From: Rhodovulum marinum
GTDB lineage: Bacteria; Pseudomonadota; Alphaproteobacteria; Rhodobacterales; Rhodobacteraceae
DNA: 64,000 nucleotides
Direction of reading: 5' to 3'
Assembly: GCF_004343075.1 (NCBI RefSeq)
Contig: NZ_SLXP01000006.1
Coordinates: 169,823 to 233,822, forward strand
The translations under genes were made by a program, and so were the position numbers. The notes below the pieces were generated by a model that made no database searches, had not been told where the DNA came from, and was given only the letters and a program-made list of their open reading frames with translations. Of this stretch, positions 43,952 to 57,799 are shown piece by piece. Position 1 is the first letter of the stretch; each line of letters begins with the position of its first letter.

Positions 43952-44575
43952 CTAGTCGAGGGCGGTGACCCACAGGATCGTCGCATCCTCCTGGCTGACC
44001 GAAACGACGTTATGGCCCATCGTGGCGTCGTAATAGGCGCTGTCGCCGCGGCGCATTTCGACCGGGGCGTAATGTTCGGTGTAAAGCCGGATCACCCCGG
44101 TCAGCACGTAAAGGAATTCCTCGCCTTCGTGGCGCACCCAGCCGTCGAACTCGGCCACGTCGCGGGCACGGACCCGGGTGCGGTAGGGCAGCATCCTCTT
44201 GCGTGCCAGCGCGCCCGCCATCAGTTCGTGTTCATAGGTCGCCGTGGCATGCGCCGCCCCTTCGCCGGTGCGGGTCACCGCCATCCGCCCGCCCGCACGC
44301 GGCCCGCGCATCGGCGTGAACAACTGCGGCACGGACACGCCCAGCCCCGTGGCCAGCTTTTTCAGCGCATCATAGGTGGGCGACATCTGGTCGTTTTCGA
44401 TCTTCGACAGCGTCGAGCGCGCCAGCCCCGCCCGTTGCGCGGCCTGTTCCAGCGTCCAGCCGCGGGCGGTGCGCAATTCGCGCACCCTCTGGCCGAGATC
44501 CAGCGGTTCGGGTGTCTCGTCTGCGCCATCCGCCCGGTCGACCCGGATCAGATCGTGTTCGTGGTCGCGTGCCAT
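43952..44575 (-). CDS. XRE-family regulator with C-terminal cupin domain
   Basis: A 207-aa regulator. An XRE helix-turn-helix lies at residues 27-85 (LGQRVRELRTARGWTLEQAAQRAGLARSTLSKIENDQMSPTYDALKKLA). A cupin barrel follows at about 135-205 (WVRHEGEEFLYVLTGVIRLYTEHYAPVEMRRGDSAYYDATMGHNVV) that may bind a small ligand or metal through its His/Glu residues. Such proteins often repress a neighbouring catabolic gene. It is divergent from the CoA-ligase gene with 60 bp between starts, so that gene is the likely target. Confidence 0.87.
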   Translation of the reverse strand: MARDHEHDLIRVDRADGADETPEPLDLGQRVRELRTARGWTLEQAAQRAGLARSTLSKIENDQMSPTYDALKKLATGLGVSVPQLFTPMRGPRAGGRMAVTRTGEGAAHATATYEHELMAGALARKRMLPYRTRVRARDVAEFDGWVRHEGEEFLYVLTGVIRLYTEHYAPVEMRRGDSAYYDATMGHNVVSVSQEDATILWVTALD

Positions 44576-44635
44576 TCCGACCGCTTCTAGGACCAGACCC
44601 TTGCAACCGCAAGGCAGCAGGGCTAGCACGCGGCC

Positions 44636-46165
44636 ATGCACGCATTGTTTGACGAGGGGGCCCCGCCCCCCTGCCCCGCCCCGTTCAACCTGGCCGCCTA
44701 TGTGCTGGCCCCGGCCGCGGCCCACCCGGAAAAGGTGGCGCTGGCGGTGATCGGCCCGCATGGCGCCGAACGCTGGAGCTATGGCCGGCTGGAGGCCGCG
44801 GTGCGCGGGTTGGCGGCGGGGCTGGCAGGGATGGGGCTGGCGCCCGGGGCGCGGGTTCTGCTGCGGCTGGGCAACGGGGTCGAGTTCCCGATCGGCTATC
44901 TGGCAGCGATCGCCGCGGGGCTGGTGCCGGTGCCGACCTCGGCGCTGTTGACGGTGCCCGAGATCACCAAGCTGGCCCACGAGATCGAGCCCGCGGCGAT
45001 CCTGGCCGGCCCGAATGTGGCGCTGCCCGAAGGCTGCGCCGCCCAGGTGCTGGATATCGACGCGCAGCGCGCCCATTACGAGCGCGCCCCGGCGGATTTC
45101 GTCCTGGGCGACCCGGACCGGCCGGCCTATGTCGTCTACACCTCGGGCACCTCGGGCAATCCGCGGGGCGTGATCCATGCCCATCGCGCGGTCTGGGCGC
45201 GGCGAATGATGTGGGAGGGCTGGTACGGCCTGACCGAGGAAGACCGGCTGTTGCATGCGGGCGCGTTCAACTGGACCTATACGCTGGGCACCGGGCTGCT
45301 GGACCCCTGGTCGGTCGGCGCGACCGCGCTGATCCCGGCGCCGGGGGTTCGGCCCGGGCAGCTGCCGCTGTTGCTGAAACGGTTCGACGCCACGATCTTT
45401 GCCGCCGCCCCGGGTGTCTATCGGCAGATGCTGCGCGAACATCCGCACCTTGTGCTGCCTCGGCTGCGCCATGGTCTGTCGGCGGGCGAAAAGATGCCCG
45501 AGGCGACGCGCGCGGCCTGGACGGAAGCGACCGGCACGATGGTCTACGAGGCGCTGGGCATGTCGGAATGTTCGACCTTCATCTCGGGCAGTCCGGCGCG
45601 CCCTGCGCCGCTGCCCGCCTCGGGCTATCCGCAGCCCGGCCGCCGCGTCGCGGTTCTGGGGCCGGACCTGGAGCCGGTGCAGCGTGGTGAACCGGGGCAG
45701 TTGGCCGTGTCGCGCCGCGATCCGGGGCTGATGCTGGGCTATCTGAAGGCCGAGGCGGAAACCGCTGCGCGGTTCCACGGCGAATGGTTCCTGACCGGCG
45801 ACATGGTCGAGATGGCCGCGGACGGTGCGGTGACCTATCTGGGCCGGTCCGATGACATGCTGAACGCGGGCGGTGTGCGGGTCTCGCCGCTTGAGGTCGA
45901 GCGCGCGTTGATGGAACACCCGGCGATCCACGAGGTCGCCGCGACCGAGATCGCGGTCAAGGCCGACACCACGGTAATCGCGGCGTTCTATACCGGCGAA
46001 GCGGTGGCAGACGACGCGCTTCAGGCCTTTGCCGCGGAACGGCTGGCCCGCTACAAGCAGCCGCGCCTTTACGTGCACATGGGCGAGTTGCCGAAGAACC
46101 CGAACGGCAAGCTCAATCGCCGCCTGATCCGCCAGACCTACGAGGCCGCGCATGATCCGGCTTGA
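44636..46165 (+). CDS. acyl/aryl-CoA synthetase (benzoate-CoA ligase-like)
   Basis: A 509-aa adenylate-forming enzyme. The phosphate loop YTSGTSGNPRGVIHAHRA is near residue 165, MVYEALGMSECS near 303, WFLTGDMVEM near 385 and the C-terminal catalytic Lys in PKNPNGKLNRR near 488. The domain organisation and AAYVLAPAAAHPEKVAL start resemble benzoate- and 2-aminobenzoate-CoA ligases, but medium-chain acyl substrates are equally possible. Likely regulated by the divergent XRE-cupin protein. It overlaps the next gene by 14 nt. Confidence 0.85.
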   Translation: MHALFDEGAPPPCPAPFNLAAYVLAPAAAHPEKVALAVIGPHGAERWSYGRLEAAVRGLAAGLAGMGLAPGARVLLRLGNGVEFPIGYLAAIAAGLVPVPTSALLTVPEITKLAHEIEPAAILAGPNVALPEGCAAQVLDIDAQRAHYERAPADFVLGDPDRPAYVVYTSGTSGNPRGVIHAHRAVWARRMMWEGWYGLTEEDRLLHAGAFNWTYTLGTGLLDPWSVGATALIPAPGVRPGQLPLLLKRFDATIFAAAPGVYRQMLREHPHLVLPRLRHGLSAGEKMPEATRAAWTEATGTMVYEALGMSECSTFISGSPARPAPLPASGYPQPGRRVAVLGPDLEPVQRGEPGQLAVSRRDPGLMLGYLKAEAETAARFHGEWFLTGDMVEMAADGAVTYLGRSDDMLNAGGVRVSPLEVERALMEHPAIHEVAATEIAVKADTTVIAAFYTGEAVADDALQAFAAERLARYKQPRLYVHMGELPKNPNGKLNRRLIRQTYEAAHDPA

Positions 46166-46802
46166 TATCCTGGCCGACCCGATCTGCCCCTGGTGCCTGA
46201 TCGGCAAGCGGTTGCTGGACAATGCGCTGGACGCGCGGCCCGACCACCCCTTCGTGATCGCGTGGCACCCGTTCCAGCTGAACCCCGAGATGCCGGCGGG
46301 CGGGATGGACCGGCGCGCCTATCTGGAGGCCAAGTTCGGCGGCAAGGCCGAAGCTGCGCGGGCCTATGCCGAGATCGACGAAAAGGCGCGTGCCACGGGG
46401 ATCGAACTGAACCTGTCGGCGATCGCCCGCACGCCGAACACGCTGGATGCGCACCGGCTGATCCATTGGGCGGGGATAGAGCACCGGCAGGGTGCGGTGG
46501 TGGCCGCCCTGTTCGACGCCTATTTCCTGGAAGGCCGCGATATCGGCGACCGCGGCGAACTGGCCCGGATCGCGGCGGGCACGGGGATGGATGGCGACAT
46601 GGTGGCCCGGTTGCTGGACACGGATGCCGATATCGCCACGATCCGAGACCGCGATGCCCATGCGCGCGCCCGCGGCGTAACCGGTGTGCCGACTTTCATC
46701 GTCGCCGATCAGCATGTCGTGGTCGGCGCCCAGCCCACCGAGCTGTGGGCCAGCGTGATCGCGGAACTGGCCGGCGATCCGGGCGCCGGGCCGCTTCAGT
46801 AA
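46152..46802 (+). CDS. DsbA-family oxidoreductase, FrnE-like
   Basis: A 216-aa cytoplasmic thioredoxin-fold protein with a helical insert. The redox motif is C12-P-W-C15 (LADPICPWCLIGK), FQLNPEMP near residue 42, and cis-Pro in VTGVPTFIVAD near 178 followed by GAQPTELW, typical of FrnE/2-hydroxychromene-2-carboxylate isomerase-like DsbA proteins. No signal peptide. Members help against oxidative stress or act as isomerases; the activity is not decided by sequence. Its start overlaps the ligase end, so the pair is an operon, and its TAA overlaps the end of the convergent gene. Confidence 0.85.
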   Translation: MIRLDILADPICPWCLIGKRLLDNALDARPDHPFVIAWHPFQLNPEMPAGGMDRRAYLEAKFGGKAEAARAYAEIDEKARATGIELNLSAIARTPNTLDAHRLIHWAGIEHRQGAVVAALFDAYFLEGRDIGDRGELARIAAGTGMDGDMVARLLDTDADIATIRDRDAHARARGVTGVPTFIVADQHVVVGAQPTELWASVIAELAGDPGAGPLQ

Positions 46803-47125
46803 GCGCTGGCCTGAAGGATCGCTTCGACCTCGTCCAGCGGCACGTGCTTGATCGCCAGAAGCGGCATGTCATCCTCGTAGGAGAAGATGAAGATGCTGCC
46901 CGAGGTTTCGGTGGTGGCGAAGCGGCAGAAGACCACGTCGGGGTCGAATTCCTGCGGGCATTCGGACAGGTCGGTATGGGCAACGCTGGCCTCGAACACG
47001 TCATAGGTGAAGGCGCCCCGCTCCAGGTAGGAGGTTTGCCCGCCGGGCGCGACCTCGTCGTCGCAGGCAAGGACGGGGCCTGCGGCCAGCGCGGCGGCGA
47101 GGGCAAGGGAAACAAGACGGGGCAT
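46796..47125 (-). CDS. secreted hypothetical protein
   Basis: A 109-aa protein with a signal peptide (MPRLVSLALAAALAAGPVLA) and three cysteines (C21, C56, C67). C21 follows the signal directly; the -3 to -1 residues VLA are a poor lipobox, so a simple secreted protein is more likely than a lipoprotein. The rest is acidic with strand-like FTYDVFEAS and IFIFSYEDDMPLLAIKHV. No family recognised. Its end overlaps the convergent FrnE-like gene by seven bases. Confidence 0.62.
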   Translation of the reverse strand: MPRLVSLALAAALAAGPVLACDDEVAPGGQTSYLERGAFTYDVFEASVAHTDLSECPQEFDPDVVFCRFATTETSGSIFIFSYEDDMPLLAIKHVPLDEVEAILQASAY

Positions 47126-47249
47126 CGGATCACTCCTGCGTCGGATTCTTTTTCCAAGTAATTTACTCGGGTTTTATCCGCTGGTGCAAGCCCTCAATCT
47201 GTCGCAAGAGGGGCGCACCCTGAAATGGCCCAAAGAACAGGCAGAAAGC

Positions 47250-48446
47250 ATGCAGGACCGACGCCTTTCGCGTCCGGAATTCATCGCGATGATGGCGCTG
47301 TTGTTCGCGACGGTGGCGTTTTCCATCGACGCGATGCTGCCCGCACTTCCCCGAATCGGCGGTGAACTGACGCCGGACGCGCCCAACCATGCGCAATTCG
47401 TCATCACCGTCTTCGTGGCCAGCATGGGTCTGGGCACCTTGTTCGCGGGGCCGTTGTCGGACGCGCTGGGGCGCAAGCCTGTGATCCTGGGCGGCGCTGC
47501 GCTGTACCTGGGGGGCGCGGTGCTGGCGGGGCTGGGTCAGACGCTGGAGCTGATGCTGCTGGGCCGCGCGCTTCAGGGGCTGGGGGCGGCGGGGCCAAGG
47601 GTGGTGGCGCTGGCGGTGGTGCGCGATCTCTATGCCGGGCGGGACATGGCGCGGATCGTGTCCTTCGTGATGATGATCTTCACGCTTTTGCCCGCAATCG
47701 CGCCGCTGGTGGGCGCGGGGATCATCGCGCTGGCGGGCTGGCGGGCGATCTTTGCGGCCTTCGTGCTGTTTTCCGTGCTGTCGGTCAGCTGGTACGCCCT
47801 GCGCCAGCCCGAAACGCTGCCCCCCGAGCGCCGCCGCCCGCTGCATCCGCAGGCACTGCTGGCCGCCGCCCGCGAGGTCTTTGCCGAGCCGGTGGCCCGG
47901 GTTGCGGTGATGGTGCAGACGCTTGTCTTTTCGGTGCTGTTCATGGTGCTGACCTCTATCCAGCAGGTGTTCGACATCCATTTCGGCCGCGGCGACAGTT
48001 TTCCCCTGTGGTTCGGGCTGATCGCGGTGATCGCGGGGAGTGCCAGTTTCACGAACGCGATGCTGGTGGGCCGGCTCGGGATGCGGTTCCTGATCCGCAA
48101 GACACTGACCGCGCAGATGATTCTGGCGTGCATCATGGCGGCGGTGTTCTGGAGCGGGATTTTACCGGCAGGCGGCGAATTCGCGGCCTTCATCCTGTGG
48201 GCGATCACGCTGTTCGGGATGATCGGGCTGACGATCGGCAACCTGAACGCGCTGGCGATGGAGCCTTTGGGCCATATCGCGGGGATGGCCGCGTCGATCA
48301 TCGGGGCGCTGGCCACCGTGTTCTCGGCGCTGCTGGCCGCACCGGTGGGCCAGGCGTTCGACGGCACGCCGCGGCCGCTGGCCACCGGCATCGTCCTGGC
48401 CGTGACCGGCGCGGTGCTGTTGATGCGGCGCATGCCGGAGCGATAG
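47250..48446 (+). CDS. MFS multidrug exporter, Bcr/CflA family
   Basis: A 398-aa, 12-helix major facilitator. Motif A appears as GPLSDALGRKPVILGGAALY near residue 70, and LGRALQGLGAAGPRVVALAVVRD near 108 is the Bcr/CflA motif B with its conserved Arg. PERRRPL near 195 marks the central loop. These are proton-coupled drug or sulfonamide/bicyclomycin exporters, some with cysteine or dipeptide export activity. The ATG at 47250 has only a weak ribosome-binding site; a GTG at 47184 in the same frame would add 22 residues. Confidence 0.88.
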   Translation: MQDRRLSRPEFIAMMALLFATVAFSIDAMLPALPRIGGELTPDAPNHAQFVITVFVASMGLGTLFAGPLSDALGRKPVILGGAALYLGGAVLAGLGQTLELMLLGRALQGLGAAGPRVVALAVVRDLYAGRDMARIVSFVMMIFTLLPAIAPLVGAGIIALAGWRAIFAAFVLFSVLSVSWYALRQPETLPPERRRPLHPQALLAAAREVFAEPVARVAVMVQTLVFSVLFMVLTSIQQVFDIHFGRGDSFPLWFGLIAVIAGSASFTNAMLVGRLGMRFLIRKTLTAQMILACIMAAVFWSGILPAGGEFAAFILWAITLFGMIGLTIGNLNALAMEPLGHIAGMAASIIGALATVFSALLAAPVGQAFDGTPRPLATGIVLAVTGAVLLMRRMPER

Positions 48447-48474
48447 CGGCGCGTTGCGCCGCAAAGCCCCGGCG

Positions 48475-53597
<5,123 letters not shown>

Positions 53598-53728
53598 TCC
53601 GGACATGCGAGGGGCGCGCGCGGGCAAGGAATCGCCGCCGCGCGCGTCTGCGGGCGTGACAGCGCGCGCGTCGATCTCTATAGTTTGTGGCAAAGGTCGC
53701 AAAGACCACAACAAGAGGCATGGCAGCA

Positions 53729-54304
53729 ATGCGAGACGGCAAGATGACGAGCCTGTATTCCCGACGCGGTTTCATCGGCGCGATGGGCGCCACGACGGCC
53801 CTGGCCGCCTGCGGCAACGGCGTGGGCAGCCAGGGCGGCGCCACGATCGATTCCCGCGTGGACGGGACGCGGGATTACCTTTTCTCCCGCTATCCCGGCA
53901 CGACGGACCTGGCCGACAAGTCCTACGGTATCCTCTGGATGCCGCTGATCACCAAGGCCGGGCTGTGGTTTGGCGGCGCCTACGGGCGCGGCGCGCTGCG
54001 CGTCGACAACGTGACGGTGGATTACTACTCGGCCACGCAGGCCAGCTTTGGCCCGCAGATCGGCGCCCAGCAATACGCGCATGCGCTGTTCTTCATGACG
54101 CCCGAGGCGCTGCGGAAATTCCGGTCGGGCCCGGGCTGGTCGGCAGGGGCTGATCTGGAATACGCCTTCATGGACGATGCGGGGGCGGTGGCGGCGGATA
54201 CGCTGACCTCGCTCGACCCGGTGATCGCGCTGGTCTTCGGTCAGCAGGGTCTGATCGCGGGCGCCTCGCTGGAAGGGACGAAATACACGCGCATCATCCC
54301 TTGA
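53729..54304 (+). CDS. SYLF-domain lipoprotein (YSC84-related)
   Basis: A 191-aa protein with a twin-arginine-like signal ending in a lipobox (SRRGFIGAMGATTALAAC). The mature part is a SYLF domain: SYGILWMPLITKAGLWFGGAYGRGAL near residue 70, then DVTVDYY-like and FMTPEALRKF segments and the C-terminal VFGQQGLIAGASLEGTKYTRI. SYLF domains bind phosphoinositides in eukaryotes; the bacterial role is unknown, probably at the envelope. The ATG at 53729 follows AGAGG by ten bases; ATGs at 53720 and 53744 are alternatives. An imperfect dyad (TTGTGG with CCACAA) at about 53684-53710 lies just upstream. Confidence 0.85.
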   Translation: MRDGKMTSLYSRRGFIGAMGATTALAACGNGVGSQGGATIDSRVDGTRDYLFSRYPGTTDLADKSYGILWMPLITKAGLWFGGAYGRGALRVDNVTVDYYSATQASFGPQIGAQQYAHALFFMTPEALRKFRSGPGWSAGADLEYAFMDDAGAVAADTLTSLDPVIALVFGQQGLIAGASLEGTKYTRIIP

Positions 54305-54336
54305 GCCCAGGGAACGCGGCCAGAACAGGGTTTTAT

Positions 54337-54360
54337 GGCGCGCGGCCAACGCCGCGCGCC
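54337..54360. terminator. GC hairpin between convergent genes
   Basis: A perfect 10-bp stem GGCGCGCGGC / GCCGCGCGCC with a 4-nt loop, placed 32 bp after the SYLF gene and 15 bp after the end of the opposing dehydrogenase gene. Neither side has a good T-run, so it is a possible bidirectional terminator only. Confidence 0.5.
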
Positions 54361-54375
54361 GTGATGGTTTAGACT

Positions 54376-55248
54376 CTAGCCCATCGTGCGCAGACGCCGG
54401 ATCAGGCTGGAGGTATCCCAGCGCCCGCCGCCAAGTTTCTGGACATCCTTGTAGAACTGGTCGACCAGGGCCGTGACCGGCAGGCTCGCCCCGTTCTCGT
54501 CGGCGGTCGCAAGGCAGATCCCCAGGTCCTTGCGCATCCAGTCGACCGCGAAGCCGAAATCGAACCGGTCCTCGACCATCGTTTCGTAGCGGTTGACCAT
54601 CTGCCAGCTGCCCGCGGCGCCGCCGCCGATCACCTCGACCACCGCGCGCCCGTCAAGTCCCGCCTTCTCGGCAAAATGCAGCCCCTCGGCCAGCCCCTGC
54701 ACCAGCCCGGCAATGCAAATCTGGTTCACCATCTTGGTCAGCTGGCCCGCGCCGCTGTCGCCCAGCCGCTTGCACAGCTTTGCATAGGCCGCGATAACCG
54801 GCTCGGCGCGGGCGAAGGCCGCCGCGTCGCCGCCGCACATCACCACCAGCTGGCCGTTCTCGGCGCCCGCCTGCCCGCCCGACACCGGCGCATCGACGAA
54901 GGCTACACCACGTTCGGCCGCGGCGGCATGCATTTCGGCGGTGATCTTGGCCGACACCGTGGTGTGATCGACGAAGACGGTGCCCTCGGTCATCCCGGCA
55001 AAGGCGCCGTCCGGCCCGGTGCAGACCGCGCGCAGGTCGTCGTCATTACCGACACAGGCCATCACGAAATCGGCACCCTGCGCGGCCTTGGCGGGCGTGG
55101 GCGCGAAGCGGCCGCCATGGGTGGCCACCCAGGCCTCGGCCTTGGCGGTGGTGCGGTTGTAGACGGTGACCTCGTGGCCCTTGGCGGCCAGGTGGCCGGC
55201 CATCGGCCCGCCCATCACCCCCAGGCCCAGGAACGCGACTTTCGCCAT
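54376..55248 (-). CDS. NAD(P)-dependent oxidoreductase, 3-hydroxyisobutyrate dehydrogenase family
   Basis: A 290-aa beta-hydroxyacid dehydrogenase. N-terminal Rossmann motif AFLGLGVMGGPMAGHLAAKGHEVTVYNR, the family substrate-binding signature VDAPVSGGQAGAENGQL near residue 118, and the catalytic Lys in GAGQLTKMVNQ near 170. Possible substrates include 3-hydroxyisobutyrate, tartronate semialdehyde or succinic semialdehyde; no neighbouring pathway genes decide. GGGGGAGAGG precedes the ATG at 55248. Divergent from the acylase gene with 79 bp between starts. Confidence 0.88.
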   Translation of the reverse strand: MAKVAFLGLGVMGGPMAGHLAAKGHEVTVYNRTTAKAEAWVATHGGRFAPTPAKAAQGADFVMACVGNDDDLRAVCTGPDGAFAGMTEGTVFVDHTTVSAKITAEMHAAAAERGVAFVDAPVSGGQAGAENGQLVVMCGGDAAAFARAEPVIAAYAKLCKRLGDSGAGQLTKMVNQICIAGLVQGLAEGLHFAEKAGLDGRAVVEVIGGGAAGSWQMVNRYETMVEDRFDFGFAVDWMRKDLGICLATADENGASLPVTALVDQFYKDVQKLGGGRWDTSSLIRRLRTMG

Positions 55249-55327
55249 TGCCTCTCCCCCTCGTTGCAGTCGGTGGCGTTTGCCCCTAACTAACGGCCCC
55301 ATCCGGGGCGTCAACAACGGGGCGGAC

Positions 55328-57799
55328 ATGGCCGGGCTCTTCCGCTGGCTCTTGCGGCTGTTCACGGCCGCGATCATCCTGGCTGCTCTGGCCGGGACGA
55401 CCGCCTATTACCTGGCCGCAAGGTCCCTGCCCGACTATGACGACACGCTTGCGATCGCCGGGCTGGAGGCGCCGATCGAGATCGTGCGCGACAATGCCAA
55501 CGTGCCCCATATCTTCGCCGCCTCGGATACCGACGTGTTCTTCGGGCTGGGCTTTGCCCATGCGCAGGACCGGCTGTGGCAGATGACGATGCTGCGGCGC
55601 ACGGCGCAGGGCCGGTTGTCGGAACTGTTCGGCGCAAGGACGCTGAAGATCGACGAGTTGATCCGGCGGCTGGATATCTACGGGCTGGCGCAAAGTTCGG
55701 TGAAGGCGCAGGACCCCTATACCACCGCCGCGCTGGAGGCCTATGCGGCCGGGGTCAACGCCTGGATCGCGCGGGTCAACAGCGATGCGCGTGGGCGCGG
55801 CGCGCCCGAGTTCTTCCTCTTCACGCCCGAGGTGGCCCTGTGGCAGCCCGCCGATTCCCTGGCGATCGCCAAGCTGATGGGGGTGCGCCTGGCGACCCAT
55901 CTGGAAACCGAGGTGCTGCGCGCGCGCGTGTCGCTGCTGCTTGGGGACGAGGCGCGGGTGCGCGACCTGCTGCCCGACGCGCCGGGGCCCGGGCTGGCCG
56001 CCCTGCCCGATTACGCCGCGCTGGCCCCCGGTGTCGCGCCGTCTGCCGCGCCGCTGACCCGTGCGGAGCTGGGGCCGCTATCGCCGTTTGTGCCGCGCGC
56101 CTTCGCCTCGGCCTCGAACGCGTTCGCCGCCGCGCCCAGCCGCTCGGCCGCGGGGGGCACGCTTCTGGCCAATGATCCGCACCTTGGGTTTTCGGCACCG
56201 TCGATCTGGTATCTCGCGCGGCTGGAACTGGCCTCGGGCGGGGTGATCGGCGCAACGATCCCGGGCATGCCGGCGGTGATGGCGGGGCGCTCGGCCCGGC
56301 TGGGCTGGGGGATGACCTCGTCCTACATGGATGATCAGGACGTGTTCCTGGAACAGCTGAACCCCGAGAATCCCGAGGAATACCGCACGCCGAACGGCTT
56401 CCGCCCGTTCGAAAGCCGCCGCATCATCATCCGCGTGGCCGACGGCGCCCCCGAAACAATCACCTTGCGCTGGACCGAGAACGGGCCGGTTCTGCCCGGC
56501 GACCATTTCGGGCTGGGCTCGATCACGCCGCCCGGCCATGTCACGGCGCTGGGCTGGACGCTGCTGAACGGCGCCGACACCTCGATGAGCGCGGCGCTGA
56601 AGCTGATGCGGGCGCAGAACGTGGACGACGCGCTGGAGGCGGGGCGGTTCTTTATTGCGCCCTCGCAGAACCTGGTGGTGGTGGATCACGATACGATCGC
56701 GATGCAGACCATCGGCGCGATGCCCCGCCGTCTGGCCGGTCACCAAAGCGAGGGCCGCCTTCCGGTGCCCGGCTGGAAGGATGAGAACCGCTGGCAGGGC
56801 TGGCTGAACTATGCCGCCAATCCCCGGTTCCTCGCGCCCGAAAGCGGCATCCTGGGCAATACCAACAACAAGACCGTGGAACGGCCCTTCCCGCTGCATG
56901 TCAGTTTCGACTGGGGCGACACTCAACGCATCCAGCGTTGGAAGCGGCTGATGGAAACCCGCGAGGTGCACACCCGCGAAAGTTTCATCGAGGCGCAGCT
57001 GGACACCGTGTCGTTCACCGCGCGCGCGCTGCTGCCGCTGATCGGGCGCGACCTGTGGTTCACCGGCGAACCGGCGCCTTTGGGCAGCCCCGAACGCCGC
57101 CGCCAGCGCGCGCTGGAACTGCTGGCGGAGTGGAACGGCGACATGAACGAGCATCTGCCCGAACCGCTGATCTATGCCGCGTGGCTGCGCCGGTTGCAGG
57201 ACCGGCTGATCCGCGATGATCTGGGCCCGCTGGCCAATGAATTCACCCATGTGGAGCCGCTGTTCATCGAGCGGGTGTTCCGCGACATCGACGGGGCCAG
57301 CGCGTGGTGCGACATCCGCCAGTCGGGCGCGGTGGAAAGCTGTACCGAGATCGCGCGGCGGTCGCTGGACGAGGCGCTGTTGTGGTTGTCGGAGACCTAT
57401 GGCGGCTCGCTGGAGTCGCTGCGCTGGGGGGCGGCGCACCAGGCATGGCACGACCACCCGGTGCTGGGAGAGGTGCCGTTCCTGAAATGGTTCGTCAACA
57501 TCCGTCAGCCCACCTCGGGCGGTGACAACACGCTGAACCGCGGGCTGACCAAGGGCGGCGACCCGTTTCCCTTTGCTAACGTGCATGGGGCCGGATTCCG
57601 CGGCGTCTACGACTTCGCCGATCCCGACAGTTCGGTCTTCGTGATCTCGACCGGCCAATCGGGCCATCCCCTGAGCCGGCATTACGACGATCTGGGCGAG
57701 TTGTGGCGCCGTGGCGAATACATCCCGATGAGCCTGGATCCCGATCTGGCGCGCGCAGCGGCGGTGGGCGTCACGCGACTGGTCCCGGAGGCGCCGTGA
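55328..57799 (+). CDS. penicillin acylase family protein (possible acyl-homoserine-lactone acylase)
   Basis: An 823-aa Ntn-hydrolase precursor. A hydrophobic N-terminal helix (residues 5-30) exports or anchors it. LGFAHAQDRLWQMTMLRRTAQGRLSE near residue 74 is the alpha-subunit signature. The autocatalytic cleavage site is predicted before Ser263 (FASASNAF), the nucleophile. ANDPHLGFSAPSIWYLARLE follows, with NTNNKTV near 518 and STGQSGHPLSRHYDDL near the C-terminus, all family blocks. Some members hydrolyse penicillins, others quorum-sensing lactones; substrate is not predictable here. Coupled by GTGA to the MttB-family gene. Confidence 0.9.
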   Translation: MAGLFRWLLRLFTAAIILAALAGTTAYYLAARSLPDYDDTLAIAGLEAPIEIVRDNANVPHIFAASDTDVFFGLGFAHAQDRLWQMTMLRRTAQGRLSELFGARTLKIDELIRRLDIYGLAQSSVKAQDPYTTAALEAYAAGVNAWIARVNSDARGRGAPEFFLFTPEVALWQPADSLAIAKLMGVRLATHLETEVLRARVSLLLGDEARVRDLLPDAPGPGLAALPDYAALAPGVAPSAAPLTRAELGPLSPFVPRAFASASNAFAAAPSRSAAGGTLLANDPHLGFSAPSIWYLARLELASGGVIGATIPGMPAVMAGRSARLGWGMTSSYMDDQDVFLEQLNPENPEEYRTPNGFRPFESRRIIIRVADGAPETITLRWTENGPVLPGDHFGLGSITPPGHVTALGWTLLNGADTSMSAALKLMRAQNVDDALEAGRFFIAPSQNLVVVDHDTIAMQTIGAMPRRLAGHQSEGRLPVPGWKDENRWQGWLNYAANPRFLAPESGILGNTNNKTVERPFPLHVSFDWGDTQRIQRWKRLMETREVHTRESFIEAQLDTVSFTARALLPLIGRDLWFTGEPAPLGSPERRRQRALELLAEWNGDMNEHLPEPLIYAAWLRRLQDRLIRDDLGPLANEFTHVEPLFIERVFRDIDGASAWCDIRQSGAVESCTEIARRSLDEALLWLSETYGGSLESLRWGAAHQAWHDHPVLGEVPFLKWFVNIRQPTSGGDNTLNRGLTKGGDPFPFANVHGAGFRGVYDFADPDSSVFVISTGQSGHPLSRHYDDLGELWRRGEYIPMSLDPDLARAAAVGVTRLVPEAP